NCBI RefSeq assembly: GCF_016093275.1
Contig: NZ_JAEDAK010000008.1
Coordinates: 1-64,000, forward strand
Direction of reading: 5' to 3'
DNA from: Inhella proteolytica
Lineage (GTDB): Bacteria; Pseudomonadota; Gammaproteobacteria; Burkholderiales; Burkholderiaceae_C
DNA length: 64,000 bases
Positions within the stretch are counted from its first letter, which is position 1. Each line of letters begins with the position of its first letter. A program made the position numbers and the translations under genes. This document shows positions 1-9,355 of this stretch, in pieces. A model generated the notes under the pieces. The model saw only the letters and a program-made list of their open reading frames with translations. It searched no databases and was not told the origin of the DNA.

Positions 1-123
1 AAGGCCGTCGTCGGCGCTTGCATGCACAAGCTGGCGATGCTGATTTACGGCGTGCTGCGCTCAGGCCAGCCGTTCAACCCTCAAATCGCGATGCCGGGGC
101 TTGCAATTCAAGACGGTATCTGA
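1..123 (+). mobile_element. IS110-family transposase, 3' end only
   Basis: Frame 1 is open from base 1 to the stop at 121-123 and encodes 40 residues ending in AMPGLAIQDGI. The pattern of a basic KAVVGACMHKL helix, then YGVLRSGQPFNP and a terminal QDGI resembles the C-terminus of IS110/IS116/IS902 transposases, the RNA-guided serine/DEDD recombinases. Only the extreme C-terminus of the Transposase_20 part is present; the catalytic residues and the left end lie before the window. DUF192 homology starts within about 10-20 bases of the stop codon, so the right end of the element must be very short, as is usual in the IS110 (not IS1111) subgroup. The assignment rests on this short tail, so confidence is moderate. 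Confidence 0.7.
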
Positions 124-311
124 CCCCGATATCCCCTTTCCTGGCGGATGACGGCCGCATCGCCTCCCTGGCCGATGTGCAGCCGCTGGACGAAACCAGC
201 CATTGCTCGAAAGAGCCGGTGCGCTTTGCGCTGGAGATGAACCAGGGCTGGTTTGCCAAGCGCGGGCTCAAGCCCGGCATGAAGCTGCAGGGCAAGCCCT
301 TCGGCACTTGA
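124..311 (+). pseudogene. DUF192 family protein, 5'-truncated remnant
   Basis: The frame ending at the stop 309-311 encodes FLADDGRIASLADVQPLD, then a short SHCS-containing stretch and FALEMNQGWFAKRGLKPG. This is the C-terminal half of the DUF192 fold, a small usually secreted beta-barrel protein of about 120-160 residues and unknown biochemical role. The N-terminal half, with signal peptide and the conserved Trp-Met-Lys-Asn region, is missing. The upstream part of this frame runs antisense-like through the transposase tail and has no DUF192 character. The simplest reading is a gene split by insertion of the adjacent IS110 element; the other half should lie beyond the left window edge. It is presumably non-functional unless transcription and a start codon are supplied by the element. 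Confidence 0.65.
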
Positions 312-321
312 AGGGCGGGCG

Positions 322-1239
322 CTAGCCGCCGGGCTGCAGGCGCAGCGGCACCCGTACGGGGCGGTGATCGGAGCCAATGTCGGGCCCGACCTCAGCGCGA
401 CCGCGCCGCCAAGGGCCGTGGGTCCACACCATGTCGATGGGGATGCCCCACCAGCCGCCGAGCATGCCCGGCCACGTCGGCCCCAGGCCACTGGCCTGCT
501 GCCAGCCCTGCGCAGCGAGTTGGTTTGCGCCGCGCGACCAAGGGCTCGCATTGAAGTCGCCCAGCGCCAATGCAGGCCCGCCGGGCTGAAGTGAAGCCAG
601 CATGTCGTCACGCAACGCCGCCCAGCGTGGCGCCAGCGGCGGCATGGGGTGCAGCACCCACAGCTCAATCAGGCCGTCCGGGCTGCGCAGCCGCGCCCGC
701 AGGCGCGGGATGCCGGCCGCGTCCGCCTCCATCCGGACCGATTCGATCGGCCAGCGCGACAGCAAGGCCAAGCCGAAGGGATCCTCGCGCGGGGCCCAAT
801 GGGCATGGGGCCAGCGGGAGTCCTGCCCCCAGGCGGCGGCAAAGCGGGGCGTCACTTCCACCAGGGCCACCACCGCCACCGGGGCGGCCGAATCCACTGC
901 GAGCCAGGCCTTGAGGGCACGCGGGTCGTGGTTGTCGAGGTTGACGTTTGCCGTCACCACCGACCAGGCGGGCGCCGCTTCAAGAGCCGGCGTGCGCGGC
1001 GGCAGTGGCAACCAGGGCAGCCCCAGCACCACCAAGCCCAGCAGGGTGCGCCCATCGGCGTGCACCAGCGCCCAAGGCAGACACAGCAAGCCGAGCAAGA
1101 CCCAGCACCAAGCCCAGTGAGCCGCCAGGTCGGCCAGCCACGCCAGGGTGCCGACGCCCAGCCATCGGCTCAGCCAGGGGCTGGCAAGACCCACAAGACT
1201 CAAGCCCAGCAGGACACGGCACCGGCTGCGCCAGCGCAT
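322..1239 (-). CDS. Endonuclease/exonuclease/phosphatase (EEP) family membrane protein
   Basis: A protein of 305 residues. Residues 1-80 hold three hydrophobic stretches (about 7-24, 30-58, 65-80) that should anchor it in the inner membrane. The rest has the EEP (DNase I-like) metal-dependent hydrolase motifs in order: TANVN (96-100), the metal-binding Glu in VALVEVT (about 128), GDFNASPW (227-234) and the terminal GSDHRPV (289-295). These supply the metal ligands and the general base His of the fold. The substrate (nucleic acid, phospholipid or sugar phosphate) cannot be read from sequence. The ATG at 1239 sits immediately after the sodB terminator T-tract and has no visible ribosome site; an in-frame TTG at 1284 would run through the terminator. 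The gene therefore probably depends on readthrough from sodB. Confidence 0.75.
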   Translation of the reverse strand: MRWRSRCRVLLGLSLVGLASPWLSRWLGVGTLAWLADLAAHWAWCWVLLGLLCLPWALVHADGRTLLGLVVLGLPWLPLPPRTPALEAAPAWSVVTANVNLDNHDPRALKAWLAVDSAAPVAVVALVEVTPRFAAAWGQDSRWPHAHWAPREDPFGLALLSRWPIESVRMEADAAGIPRLRARLRSPDGLIELWVLHPMPPLAPRWAALRDDMLASLQPGGPALALGDFNASPWSRGANQLAAQGWQQASGLGPTWPGMLGGWWGIPIDMVWTHGPWRRGRAEVGPDIGSDHRPVRVPLRLQPGG

Positions 1240-1240
1240 G

Positions 1241-1266
1241 AAAAAAGGGCCCGCGGCGCGGGCCCC
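1241..1266 (-). terminator. Rho-independent terminator of sodB
   Basis: A perfect 8-bp GC stem (1247-1254 with 1258-1265) and 3-base loop are followed on the minus strand by six T residues. It lies 28 bases after the sodB stop codon and ends two bases before the start codon of the next minus-strand gene. Confidence 0.85.
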
Positions 1267-1293
1267 TTCCAAGCGATGAAACAAAACGCGGAA

Positions 1294-1875
1294 TCAGGCG
1301 AAGTTGCCCTGCGCGAATTCCCAGTTCACCAGCTTGTCCAGGAAGGTCTCGACGAACTTCTGGCGCAGGTTGCGGTAGTCGATGTAGTAGGCGTGTTCCC
1401 ACACGTCGACGGTCAGCAGGGCCTTGTCGGCGGTGGTCAGCGGGGTGCCGGCGGCGCCGGTGTTGACGATGTCGACCGAGCCATCGGCCTTCTTCACCAG
1501 CCAGGTCCAGCCCGAACCGAAGTTGCCAACCGCACTCTTCACGAAGGCTTCCTTGAAGGCGGCGTAGCTGCCCCACTTGGCATTGATGGCCGCGGCCAGG
1601 GCGCCGCTGGGCTCACCACCGCCGGCCGGCTTCATGCAGTTCCAGAAGAAGGTGTGGTTCCAGATCTGCGCGGCGTTGTTGTAGATGCCGCCCGAGCTCT
1701 TCTTGACGATCTCTTCGAGCGTCATGTTCTCGAACTCGGTGCCCTTTTGCAGGTTGTTCAGGTTCACCACGTAGGCGTTGTGGTGCTTGCCGTGGTGGAA
1801 CTCCAGCGTCTCGGCGCTGTAGTGGGGGGCCAGGGCGTCCTTGGCGTAGGGCAGCGGGGGCAGTTGGTGTTCCAT
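1294..1875 (-). CDS. sodB: Superoxide dismutase (Fe type)
   Basis: A cytoplasmic dismutase that converts superoxide to oxygen and hydrogen peroxide. The 193-residue protein has the normal family length and all four metal ligands: His27 (in FHHGKHH), His74 (in IWNHTFFW), Asp157 and His161 (in DVWEHAYY). The WNCMKP segment and the Gly-rich GGGEPSG after it are typical of the iron form rather than the manganese form. The start is set at the ATG giving [10 protein letters not shown] because a GGAG lies six bases upstream; the GTG two codons earlier overlaps that site. The gene ends with its own strong terminator and is probably monocistronic. Confidence 0.95.
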   Translation of the reverse strand: MEHQLPPLPYAKDALAPHYSAETLEFHHGKHHNAYVVNLNNLQKGTEFENMTLEEIVKKSSGGIYNNAAQIWNHTFFWNCMKPAGGGEPSGALAAAINAKWGSYAAFKEAFVKSAVGNFGSGWTWLVKKADGSVDIVNTGAAGTPLTTADKALLTVDVWEHAYYIDYRNLRQKFVETFLDKLVNWEFAQGNFA

Positions 1876-1912
1876 GTTCACTCCGGCTTGTAGGGGAAAG
1901 AGGGCGGCGATT

Positions 1913-3211
1913 CTAGAAACCCAGCTCGGCCTGCGGGGCCTGTGGGGTCACCTGCTCCACGCGCAGGGCGGCTTCGCCATCCGCGAGGCGGGCGCGCACG
2001 GCCTGGCCGCTGTGCAGCTGGGTGGTCTGGGTGATGGGCTGGCCCTGGCCGTCGTCCAGCCAGGCAAAGCCGCGCTCCAGCACGCGCTGCGGGTTCAGGG
2101 CTTCCAGGCGGGCGGCGGCGCGCTCCAGCCGGTGATGCAGAGCGTCCAGGCGCTGGTGGCCGGCCGAGCGCAGGCGCAGGGCGCGGGCGGGCAAGACTTG
2201 GTGCGCGCCATCCAGCCGGCGCTCCAGCGCCGCACGCAGGCGGCCTTCGGCCTGATCCAGGCGGCGGCGCGGCGCCTCCAGGCGCGGCCGCGCCAGGCGC
2301 AGGGCCGCGCGGTCCAGGCGCTGGCCCAAACTGTCCAGGTGGCGCTGCACACAATCGCCCAGGCGCTGCTGCCAGCGCGCCAGTTCGCGCAACAGCTTCT
2401 CGCGCGCGGGCGCGGCCAGCTCAGCTGCAGCGGTGGGGGTTGGGGCGCGCAGGTCGGCCGCCAGGTCGCACAGGGTCACATCGGTCTCGTGGCCCACGCC
2501 GCAGACGATGGGCAGGTGGCTGGCCGCCACCGCACGCACCAGCTCGGGGTCGTTGAAGGCCCAGAGGTCTTCCATCGAACCACCGCCGCGCACCAGCAGC
2601 AGCAGGTCCACTTCCTGGCGCTGCTGCGCCAGCGCCAGCGCGCGCAGCAGCGCCGCCGGCGCCTCGGCGCCCTGCACCAGGCTGGGGTACACGATCACCT
2701 CCACCTGCGGCGAGCGCCGCGCCAGCGTGGTGCAGACGTCATGCAGCGCCGCCCCGCTGGCCGAGGTGATGACGCCGATGGCCCGCGGAAAGGCCGGCAG
2801 CTCGCGCTTGCGGGAGGGGTCGAACAGACCCTCACGCTCCAGTTGGGCCTTGAGGCGCAGGAACTGCTCGAAGAGCGCGCCGGCGCCGGCGAGTTCGAGG
2901 CTATCGGCAATGAATTGCAGCTCGCCACGCGGCTCGTACAGCGCCAAGCGACCGCGCACGCGCACGCGCTGGCCGTCCTGCGGGGCGAAGCGCAGCTGGC
3001 TGGCCGCACGCCGGAACAGGGCCACGCGCAGCAAGGCGGCCTGGCCCTCAGCGTCCTTCAGGCTGAAGTAGCAGTGGCCGGAGGCCGCACGGGTGAAGCT
3101 GGCGATCTCGCCTTCCACCGTGCAGGCACCGACGCGCTGGTTCAGGGTCTCGGCCAGAAAGGCCAGCAGCGCGGCCACGCTCCAGGCGCGGCTGTCGGGC
3201 GGGGAAAGCAT
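1913..3211 (-). CDS. xseA: Exodeoxyribonuclease VII large subunit
   Basis: The catalytic subunit of exonuclease VII, which degrades single-stranded DNA bidirectionally together with XseB (not in this window). The 432-residue protein has an N-terminal OB-fold ([20 protein letters not shown] region) for DNA binding, the central catalytic domain with [21 protein letters not shown] and the signature [12 protein letters not shown], and a long Arg/Leu-rich coiled-coil C-terminal region. The ATG at 3211 gives the usual MLSPPDS-type N-terminus close to the OB-fold; a longer frame to 3250 adds an atypical Arg/Ala-rich leader. It is divergent from the exbB gene, with only 82 bases between the two starts. 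Confidence 0.93.
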   Translation of the reverse strand: MLSPPDSRAWSVAALLAFLAETLNQRVGACTVEGEIASFTRAASGHCYFSLKDAEGQAALLRVALFRRAASQLRFAPQDGQRVRVRGRLALYEPRGELQFIADSLELAGAGALFEQFLRLKAQLEREGLFDPSRKRELPAFPRAIGVITSASGAALHDVCTTLARRSPQVEVIVYPSLVQGAEAPAALLRALALAQQRQEVDLLLLVRGGGSMEDLWAFNDPELVRAVAASHLPIVCGVGHETDVTLCDLAADLRAPTPTAAAELAAPAREKLLRELARWQQRLGDCVQRHLDSLGQRLDRAALRLARPRLEAPRRRLDQAEGRLRAALERRLDGAHQVLPARALRLRSAGHQRLDALHHRLERAAARLEALNPQRVLERGFAWLDDGQGQPITQTTQLHSGQAVRARLADGEAALRVEQVTPQAPQAELGF

Positions 3212-3293
3212 GGGTGCGGCGGCGCGGAGCCGGTGGCAAGCCCTTGGCACAATCGGCGCCCATTGCGGGGCGAGGGCCTCGGGCTCTCGGAGG

Positions 3294-3995
3294 ATGATTT
3301 TGCTGGCGATCTTACAAGCGGCGGGTTGGCCGATCTGGCCCCTGGTGGCCTGCTCCTTCGTGGCGGTGGCCCTGATCTTCGAGCGCTTCTACAGCCTGCG
3401 CGCCTCGCGCATCGTGCCCTCCGGGCTGCTGGCTGATCTGCGGCAATTCGACCCGCAGCACATGCCCAGCGCCGATGTGGTGGGCAAGCTGGCCGGCAGC
3501 TCGCTGCTCGGCCAGGTGCTGGCCAGTGGCCTGCGCGCGGTGATGGACGAGCCGCGCATCAGCGACCAGCACCTGCGCGAGCTGTTCGAGCGTGAAGGCC
3601 GCAATGCGGTGCGCCAGCTCGAGCGCTACCTCACCACCCTGGGCTCGATCGCCACCGCCGCGCCGCTGCTGGGCCTGCTGGGCACGGTGATCGGCATGAT
3701 CGAGATCTTCGCCAGCCAGGCCCCCGGCACAGGCAATCCGGCCCAGTTGGCGCATGGCATCTCGATCGCGCTCTACAACACGGCCTTCGGCCTGATCGTC
3801 GCCATCCCGGCCTTGCTCTGCCACCGCCATTTCCGCGCCAAGGTCGAGGACTTCGAACTGGAGCTGGAGAACGCCAGCGAGCGCTTCTATCACCAGCTGA
3901 CGCGCCACACCCATGCGGCCATTCGCGCCGCGCGGCAGCAGCAGGGCAGCGCGGGTGAGCATCCCGAGTTCAAGAACACGGAAGTGGCGGCATGA
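3294..3995 (+). CDS. MotA/TolQ/ExbB proton channel family protein
   Basis: A 233-residue inner-membrane protein with three transmembrane segments (about 8-27, 118-145 and 160-185). It has the conserved TolQ/ExbB block around APLLGLLGTVIGMI and the later segment ALYNTAFGLIVAIPALL. With ExbD it forms a proton-motive-force-driven energy module. It is translationally coupled to the next gene (ATGA overlap) and heads a run through lpxK and kdsB, an arrangement common in Burkholderiales. It is distinct from the TonB-linked ExbB at 10.2-11.1 kb: it has no signal peptide and no tonB beside it. The ATG at 3294 follows a GGAG. Confidence 0.88.
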   Translation: MILLAILQAAGWPIWPLVACSFVAVALIFERFYSLRASRIVPSGLLADLRQFDPQHMPSADVVGKLAGSSLLGQVLASGLRAVMDEPRISDQHLRELFEREGRNAVRQLERYLTTLGSIATAAPLLGLLGTVIGMIEIFASQAPGTGNPAQLAHGISIALYNTAFGLIVAIPALLCHRHFRAKVEDFELELENASERFYHQLTRHTHAAIRAARQQQGSAGEHPEFKNTEVAA

Positions 3996-4411
3996 AGTTC
4001 CGCATCCGCCACCGCGAGGAGCCGGAGATCAACCTGATCCCCTTCATCGATGTGCTGCTGGTGGTGCTGATCTTCCTGATGCTGACCACCACTTTCTCGC
4101 CCCATACCGCGCTGCAGATCCGCCTGCCCCAGGCGGGCCAGGGGCCGGCCAAGGCGGCGCCCTTCGAGATCGTGGTCGCCGTCAGCCCGGACGGGCGTTA
4201 CGCCGTCAACGGCGTCACCCTGGGCGCGGTGGGCGTGGAACCCCTCGTCAGCCACATTCGCAGCGAGGCCCAGGGCCACAAGGATGTGCAGGTGGTGGTG
4301 GCGGCTGACGCCCTGGCGCCGCACCAGTTGGTGATGAATGTGCTGGACGCCGCCAAGCGCGCCGGCGTGCCCAAGCTGGCCTTTGCGGCGCAGCAGGAGC
4401 AGGGCCGCTGA
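3992..4411 (+). CDS. ExbD/TolR family biopolymer transport protein
   Basis: A 139-residue protein with a short cytoplasmic N-terminus, one transmembrane helix (about 16-36) carrying the proton-conducting Asp in PFIDVLLVVLIF, and a periplasmic C-terminal domain ending in DAAKRAGVPKLAFAA. It partners the ExbB-like protein whose stop codon it overlaps. The pair sits directly upstream of the lipid A gene lpxK, with the stop codon of exbD overlapping the probable lpxK start. Confidence 0.9.
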   Translation: MKFRIRHREEPEINLIPFIDVLLVVLIFLMLTTTFSPHTALQIRLPQAGQGPAKAAPFEIVVAVSPDGRYAVNGVTLGAVGVEPLVSHIRSEAQGHKDVQVVVAADALAPHQLVMNVLDAAKRAGVPKLAFAAQQEQGR

Positions 4412-5511
4412 ACACGCAGGCCTGGCTGCAGCGAGTGTGGGCCCGGCGCGGGCCGCTGGCCTGGGCGCTGCGCCCCTTGAGCGCGCTCTACCGCGCGCTG
4501 GCCGCGCGGCAGCGGCAGGCCTATGCGGCCGGCCGCAGGCCCATCGAACGCCCCGCGGTGCCCGTCGTCGTGGTCGGCAACTGGATCGTCGGCGGCGCCG
4601 GTAAGACCCCCACGCTGCTGGCCCTGCTGCAGCGCCTGCAGGCCTGGGGCTGGCGGGCCGGCGTGGTCTCGCGCGGCTACGGCCGGCGCAGCCAGGGCGT
4701 GCGTGTGGCCGGCCCTGGCAGCACGGCGGACGAGCTGGGCGACGAGCCGCTACTCATCCACCGCCGCAGCGGCGTTCCCCTGGCGGTCGGCCAGGACCGC
4801 GGCGAAGCAGCCCGCGCCCTGTTGGCCGCCCACCCCGACATCCAGATCCTGCTCAGCGACGACGGCCTGCAGCACCACCGCCTGGCGCGCGACCTCAGCA
4901 TCCTGGTGTTCGACGGCCGCGGCCTGGGCAATGGCTGGCTGCTGCCGGCCGGCCCGCTGCGCCAGGATCACACGCCTCCTCCGCTGCCGGGCAGCCGCGC
5001 GGCCCAGTTGGTGCTGTACAGCGAGGGCCAGGCCAGCACTGCCCTGCCCGGTTTCGTGGCCCAGCGCCGTCTCGCTGGCGCCCTGCCCCTGGCCGACTGG
5101 TGGGGAGGCCCGCCGCAGCCCCTTGTGCCCCTGACCGAGCTGCGCGGCCGGCGCCTGCTGGCCGCAGCGGGCCTGGCACGCCCCCAGGCCTTCTTCGAGA
5201 TGCTGCGCGCGGCCGGGCTGGACATCGAACCCCTGCCCCTGCCCGATCACTTCGGCTTCGAGCAACTGCCCTGGCAAGGGGACGCCGAGCTGCTGCTGAC
5301 GGAAAAGGACGCCGCCAAGCTGCCGCCCGAACGCCTGGCGAGAGGCCAGCGCGCCTGGGTGCTGCCCCTAGACTTGCAGCCCGAACCCGCTTTTGATGCC
5401 GCGCTGCTGCAGCACCTGCAGCCACTGCTCGGCCCCGCCCCAAATGGACCCACGCCTGATCGAACTGCTGGTCTGCCCCCTGTGCAAGGGCCCGCTGCAA
5501 CTCAGCCATGA
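4408..5511 (+). CDS. lpxK: Tetraacyldisaccharide 4'-kinase
   Basis: Phosphorylates the 4' position of the disaccharide lipid A precursor at the inner membrane, the sixth step of the Raetz pathway. The protein has an N-terminal membrane-associated helix ([16 protein letters not shown]), the LpxK P-loop variant [13 protein letters not shown], the SRGYGRR segment, the [13 protein letters not shown] motif and [18 protein letters not shown]. The start is uncertain. The first conventional codon is a GTG at 4435, but the family-like N-terminus extends nine codons upstream to a CTG at 4408 that overlaps the exbD stop codon (CTGA). I place the start there. The 3' end overlaps the next gene by 68 bases. 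Confidence 0.9.
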   Translation: MNTQAWLQRVWARRGPLAWALRPLSALYRALAARQRQAYAAGRRPIERPAVPVVVVGNWIVGGAGKTPTLLALLQRLQAWGWRAGVVSRGYGRRSQGVRVAGPGSTADELGDEPLLIHRRSGVPLAVGQDRGEAARALLAAHPDIQILLSDDGLQHHRLARDLSILVFDGRGLGNGWLLPAGPLRQDHTPPPLPGSRAAQLVLYSEGQASTALPGFVAQRRLAGALPLADWWGGPPQPLVPLTELRGRRLLAAAGLARPQAFFEMLRAAGLDIEPLPLPDHFGFEQLPWQGDAELLLTEKDAAKLPPERLARGQRAWVLPLDLQPEPAFDAALLQHLQPLLGPAPNGPTPDRTAGLPPVQGPAATQP

Positions 5512-5638
5512 AGGTGGGCAGACGGAACTCGTCTGCCTGGCCGACCAACTGGCCTACCCCGTGCGCGACGGCATTCCCGTCATGCTGGAAGGCGAGGCGC
5601 GCTCGCTGACCGAAGCGCCGCCGAGCGAGCGCCAGTGA
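5444..5638 (+). CDS. Trm112-family (UPF0434) protein
   Basis: A 64-residue protein starting [16 protein letters not shown] and containing [13 protein letters not shown]. These features define the bacterial Trm112/YcaR family, small zinc-ribbon-like proteins that in other domains activate methyltransferases. Only one Cys pair (CPLC) and a lone Cys in LVCLAD are visible. The start lies inside the end of lpxK (68-base overlap in another frame), and the stop overlaps the kdsB start. It is conserved between lpxK and kdsB in many Proteobacteria; its role there is unknown. Confidence 0.85.
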   Translation: MDPRLIELLVCPLCKGPLQLSHEGGQTELVCLADQLAYPVRDGIPVMLEGEARSLTEAPPSERQ

Positions 5639-6387
5639 GCTTCCATGTCATCGTGCCGGCGCGCCTGGCCAGCACACGCCTGCCCAACAAGCCGCTGGCC
5701 GACATCGCCGGCCTGCCCATGATCGTGCACGTTGCGCGGCGTGCCGCGCAGAGCGGTGCGGCGCAGGTCGTCGTTGCCACCGATGCCCCCGAGGTGCTGC
5801 AGGCCTGCGCGGCGCACGGCGTACGCGCCCTGCTGACGCGCGCCGACCACCCGAGCGGCTCCGACCGTCTGGCCGAAGCTTGTGAGCTGCTTGGGCTCAC
5901 CGGGGATGCCTGCGTGGTCAATGTGCAGGGCGACGAGCCGCTGATCGAGCCGGCCATGATCCGCGCCTGCGCCGACACCCTGAAGCAGCGCCCCGAGTGC
6001 GCGATGGCAACGGTCGCGCATGCGATCGAAGACGCCGACGAGTTCCGCAACCCCAATGTCGTGAAGCTGGTCTGCGATGCCGCCGGCCGGGCGCTGTACT
6101 TCTCGCGCGCCCCGATCCCCTGGTGGCGCGACGGCCCGGCGCCGGCCACCCCGCACGCCGGCGCGGTGCTACGCCATGTCGGCCTGTACGCCTATCGGGC
6201 CGACTTCCTGCGGCGCTTCCCGATGCTGGAGCCCAGCCCGCTGGAGCGCATCGAATCCCTGGAGCAATTGCGCGTGCTCTGGCATGGCGAACGCATCGCC
6301 GTGCACCTCAGCCCCGAGCGCCCCGGACCGGGCGTGGACACCCCGGAAGACCTCGCCCGCGTACGAAGCCTCATGGTCAGTCCGTAA
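5635..6387 (+). CDS. kdsB: 3-deoxy-manno-octulosonate cytidylyltransferase
   Basis: Activates Kdo as CMP-Kdo for attachment to lipid A. The 250-residue protein has the nucleotidyltransferase start [17 protein letters not shown], the TDAPEV turn, [21 protein letters not shown] and the [12 protein letters not shown] region. It starts with GTG overlapping the Trm112 stop codon (GTGA). lpxK and kdsB in one operon join lipid A phosphorylation and Kdo activation. Confidence 0.95.
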   Translation: MSFHVIVPARLASTRLPNKPLADIAGLPMIVHVARRAAQSGAAQVVVATDAPEVLQACAAHGVRALLTRADHPSGSDRLAEACELLGLTGDACVVNVQGDEPLIEPAMIRACADTLKQRPECAMATVAHAIEDADEFRNPNVVKLVCDAAGRALYFSRAPIPWWRDGPAPATPHAGAVLRHVGLYAYRADFLRRFPMLEPSPLERIESLEQLRVLWHGERIAVHLSPERPGPGVDTPEDLARVRSLMVSP

Positions 6388-6430
6388 GGGGTGCGCAAGA
6401 ACCCCCATGAGATACTGCCGCGCCCTCTGA

Positions 6431-7120
<690 letters not shown>

Positions 7121-7143
7121 CAAGCCCCTCCCGTTTTCCTAAG

Positions 7144-7175
7144 CTGGGTCGCCACAAGCGACCCAGTTTTCATTT
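7144..7175 (+). terminator. Rho-independent terminator after adk
   Basis: A perfect 9-bp stem (7144-7152 with 7158-7166) with a 5-base loop is followed by TTTTCATTT. It lies 23 bases after the adk stop codon. Confidence 0.85.
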
Positions 7176-7198
7176 ATCCCCACAAAGGAGTTCCGCTC

Positions 7199-7957
7199 AT
7201 GGACATCAAAGGAAAAGTCTTCATCGTTACCGGCGCCGCCTCGGGCCTGGGTGAGGGCACCGCGCGCATGCTGGCGCGTGAGGGCGCCAAGGTCGTGCTG
7301 GCCGATCTGCAGGTTGAACGCGGTGAGGCTGTCGCCAGGGAAATCGGCGGCGTGTTCGTCAAGTGCGATGTGAGCTCGGCGGCAGATGCCGAAGCCGTGG
7401 TCAATGCCGCCACCGCCCAAGGCAAGCTGATGGGCCTGGTGAACTGCGCCGGCATCGCACCCGCTGCGCGCACCGTGGGCAAGGAAGGCGGCCACTCGCT
7501 GGATCTGTTCTCCAAGGTCATCAATGTGAACCTGGTGGGCAGCTTCAACATGATCCGTATGGCCGCCGCGGCCATGAGCAAGAACGAGCCCGAGAGCACG
7601 GGCGAGCGCGGCGTGCTGATCAGCACCGCTTCGGTGGCCGCCTACGACGGCCAGATCGGTCAGGCTGCCTACGCCGCCTCCAAGGGCGGCATCGTCGGCA
7701 TGACCCTGCCGATCGCGCGCGACCTGGCACGCAACGGCATCCGCAACATGACCATCGCCCCGGGCATCTTCGGCACCCCGATGCTGTTCGGCATGCCCAA
7801 GGAAGTGCAGGACGCGCTGGCCGCCAACGTGCCCTTCCCTTCGCGCCTGGGCACGCCCGAGGACTACGCCAAGCTGGTGCACGCCATCGCGACGAACGAG
7901 ATGCTGAATGGCGAAGTGATCCGCCTGGACGGCGCGATCCGCCTGGCTCCGAAGTAA
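7199..7957 (+). CDS. Short-chain dehydrogenase, probable 3-hydroxyacyl-CoA dehydrogenase
   Basis: A 252-residue classical SDR. It has the NAD-binding TGAASGLGEG (11-20), an Asp at the end of the second strand (VVLADLQ) that favours NAD over NADP, NCAG (82-85), the catalytic Ser in LISTAS (142-145) and YAASK with Tyr158 and Lys162. The overall pattern (CDVSSAADAEAVV, PGIFGTPML, FPSRLGTPEDYAKLV, GEVIRLDGAIRLAPK) matches the HSD17B10-like 3-hydroxyacyl-CoA or 2-methyl-3-hydroxybutyryl-CoA dehydrogenases of fatty-acid and isoleucine breakdown. AAAGGAG precedes the start. It stands between two terminators, so it is a single-gene unit. The precise substrate is inferred only. Confidence 0.85.
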   Translation: MDIKGKVFIVTGAASGLGEGTARMLAREGAKVVLADLQVERGEAVAREIGGVFVKCDVSSAADAEAVVNAATAQGKLMGLVNCAGIAPAARTVGKEGGHSLDLFSKVINVNLVGSFNMIRMAAAAMSKNEPESTGERGVLISTASVAAYDGQIGQAAYAASKGGIVGMTLPIARDLARNGIRNMTIAPGIFGTPMLFGMPKEVQDALAANVPFPSRLGTPEDYAKLVHAIATNEMLNGEVIRLDGAIRLAPK

Positions 7958-7968
7958 GCCACGCGAAC

Positions 7969-8001
7969 GAAAAAAAGGGCGCCCCGCGGGGCGCCCTTTT
8001 T
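7969..8001. terminator. Bidirectional Rho-independent terminator
   Basis: A 9-bp GC stem (7977-7985 with 7988-7996) is flanked by seven or more A residues on the left and five T residues on the right. It can therefore stop transcription from the SDR gene (+) and from the converging TPR-exbD-exbB-tonB operon (-). Confidence 0.9.
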
Positions 8002-8019
8002 GTTGCGGCAGCGAGCCGT

Positions 8020-9276
8020 TTACTTCTTGGCCGAGCGGCTGTGGATGAGCCACAGGCGGGCGATCTCGCCCACGCCGTCCGAACCCTTGATGCCGCGCCA
8101 GGCGGCCTGGGCCTTGGCGGTGTCGCCACCCATGAAGTGAGCCAGACCCAGATAGAGCTTGGCATCGTCCTCGCGCTTCAGGTTGCCCTTGGCAATGCCT
8201 TCCTCGATCAGAGCGATGCCGCCCTTGACGTCGCCGCGCTGCGCCTGGGCCAGGCCCAGCGGGATCAGCGCATTGCCGTCGCTCTTCACTTCCTTGGCAG
8301 CCGCCACGGCCGCGGCATGCGCCTCCTTGACGGCGGCCACGCGCTTGGTCATGAAGTCCTTCAGACGCTTGTGGCGGTCGGCGTCCTTGCCCTGGCCCAG
8401 CACGCCGGCGGCGTAGCCAGCCTCCACGACCTTCATGCCCTCGTCGGCAAAGCCGGCCTGGGCGGCGGTCTGCGACATGTCCATGTAGTCAGGCTCGCCA
8501 CGCATATTGCCAGTGGCCAGACGCAGGCGGAAGACATCCAGCACCAGGCGGTCGCTGAAGCCCTTCTTCTGCTGGATGCCGGAGATGGCGGCCGCCCACA
8601 CTTCCTTGCTCGGGTAGTAGGTCAGCAGCTTCTCGACGCCCAGACCATAGGCGTTCTGGTCCTTGGCCTTCTCGGCTGCGCTCATCAGCAGGCCGAGCTT
8701 TTCCTTGCTGGGCGCCTGGCCGGCCTTCTCGGCCGCCGAGATTTCCGCCAGCGTGTCCTTGATGACGGCGCCCATGTCGCCCGAGAGGAACTGCGCGCGC
8801 GTCTGGATCGCCTTCATGGCGGCGCTGTTGCCGCCTTCCTTGAAGTAGCGGTTGGCCCAGTTCAGGGCCTGCGCATTGGCGTTGATGCGGCCGTAGGTGC
8901 CGGCGATCGCCTCCAGGTACTGCAGGTTCTCCGAGCCACCGAGCTTGCCGGCGGCCTTCAGGGCCTCGTAGGCACGCACCATGGTGTCGGGCTCGGAAGC
9001 GCCCTGGGCGCCGGCAAAACGCATGCGCTCGATCAGCGCGTTCTCGTCGGCCGAGCGGTTGGCCACGCCTTCAGCGTCGCGCAGCTTGGCCAGGGCTTCC
9101 TTGTACTTGCCGCCCTTGAGCAGGCCCTGCACCGCCGTCAGGTGCTTGCCCAGTTCGGCGCTGACCTTCGCCTGCGCCTGCGCGGCACCGATCAGGCTCA
9201 GACCGCCTTCCCCGCCCGCGCCCAGGCTCAGGCCCAACACCGCCACCATGCAGGCGGCCAAGGTCTTCAGCTTCAT
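8020..9276 (-). CDS. Periplasmic TPR-type protein of the TonB/ExbBD operon
   Basis: A 418-residue protein with a signal peptide (MKLKTLAACMVAVLGLSLGA, cleavage probably after AQA near residue 33). The mature chain is almost entirely helical repeats, for example GKYKEALAKLRDAE, ENLQYLEAIAGTYG, NALIPLGLAQAQRGD and AKLYLGLAHFMGGD, which read as degenerate tetratricopeptide repeats. It is the last gene of the minus-strand tonB-exbB-exbD-exbD run. That position and its predicted periplasmic location suggest a scaffold or regulator of the energising complex, possibly touching TonB or the receptor. No enzymatic motif is visible. The start at 9276 is chosen for the signal peptide; a longer frame to 9345 overlaps the upstream exbD region. 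Confidence 0.8.
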   Translation of the reverse strand: MKLKTLAACMVAVLGLSLGAGGEGGLSLIGAAQAQAKVSAELGKHLTAVQGLLKGGKYKEALAKLRDAEGVANRSADENALIERMRFAGAQGASEPDTMVRAYEALKAAGKLGGSENLQYLEAIAGTYGRINANAQALNWANRYFKEGGNSAAMKAIQTRAQFLSGDMGAVIKDTLAEISAAEKAGQAPSKEKLGLLMSAAEKAKDQNAYGLGVEKLLTYYPSKEVWAAAISGIQQKKGFSDRLVLDVFRLRLATGNMRGEPDYMDMSQTAAQAGFADEGMKVVEAGYAAGVLGQGKDADRHKRLKDFMTKRVAAVKEAHAAAVAAAKEVKSDGNALIPLGLAQAQRGDVKGGIALIEEGIAKGNLKREDDAKLYLGLAHFMGGDTAKAQAAWRGIKGSDGVGEIARLWLIHSRSAKK

Positions 9277-9355
9277 TGTTCTCACTCCAGAAATGAAAAA
9301 CGCCGTCCGGCGCGAAGCACCGGACAGCGCGTGGTCAGGCGCCAACGGGCATTCC

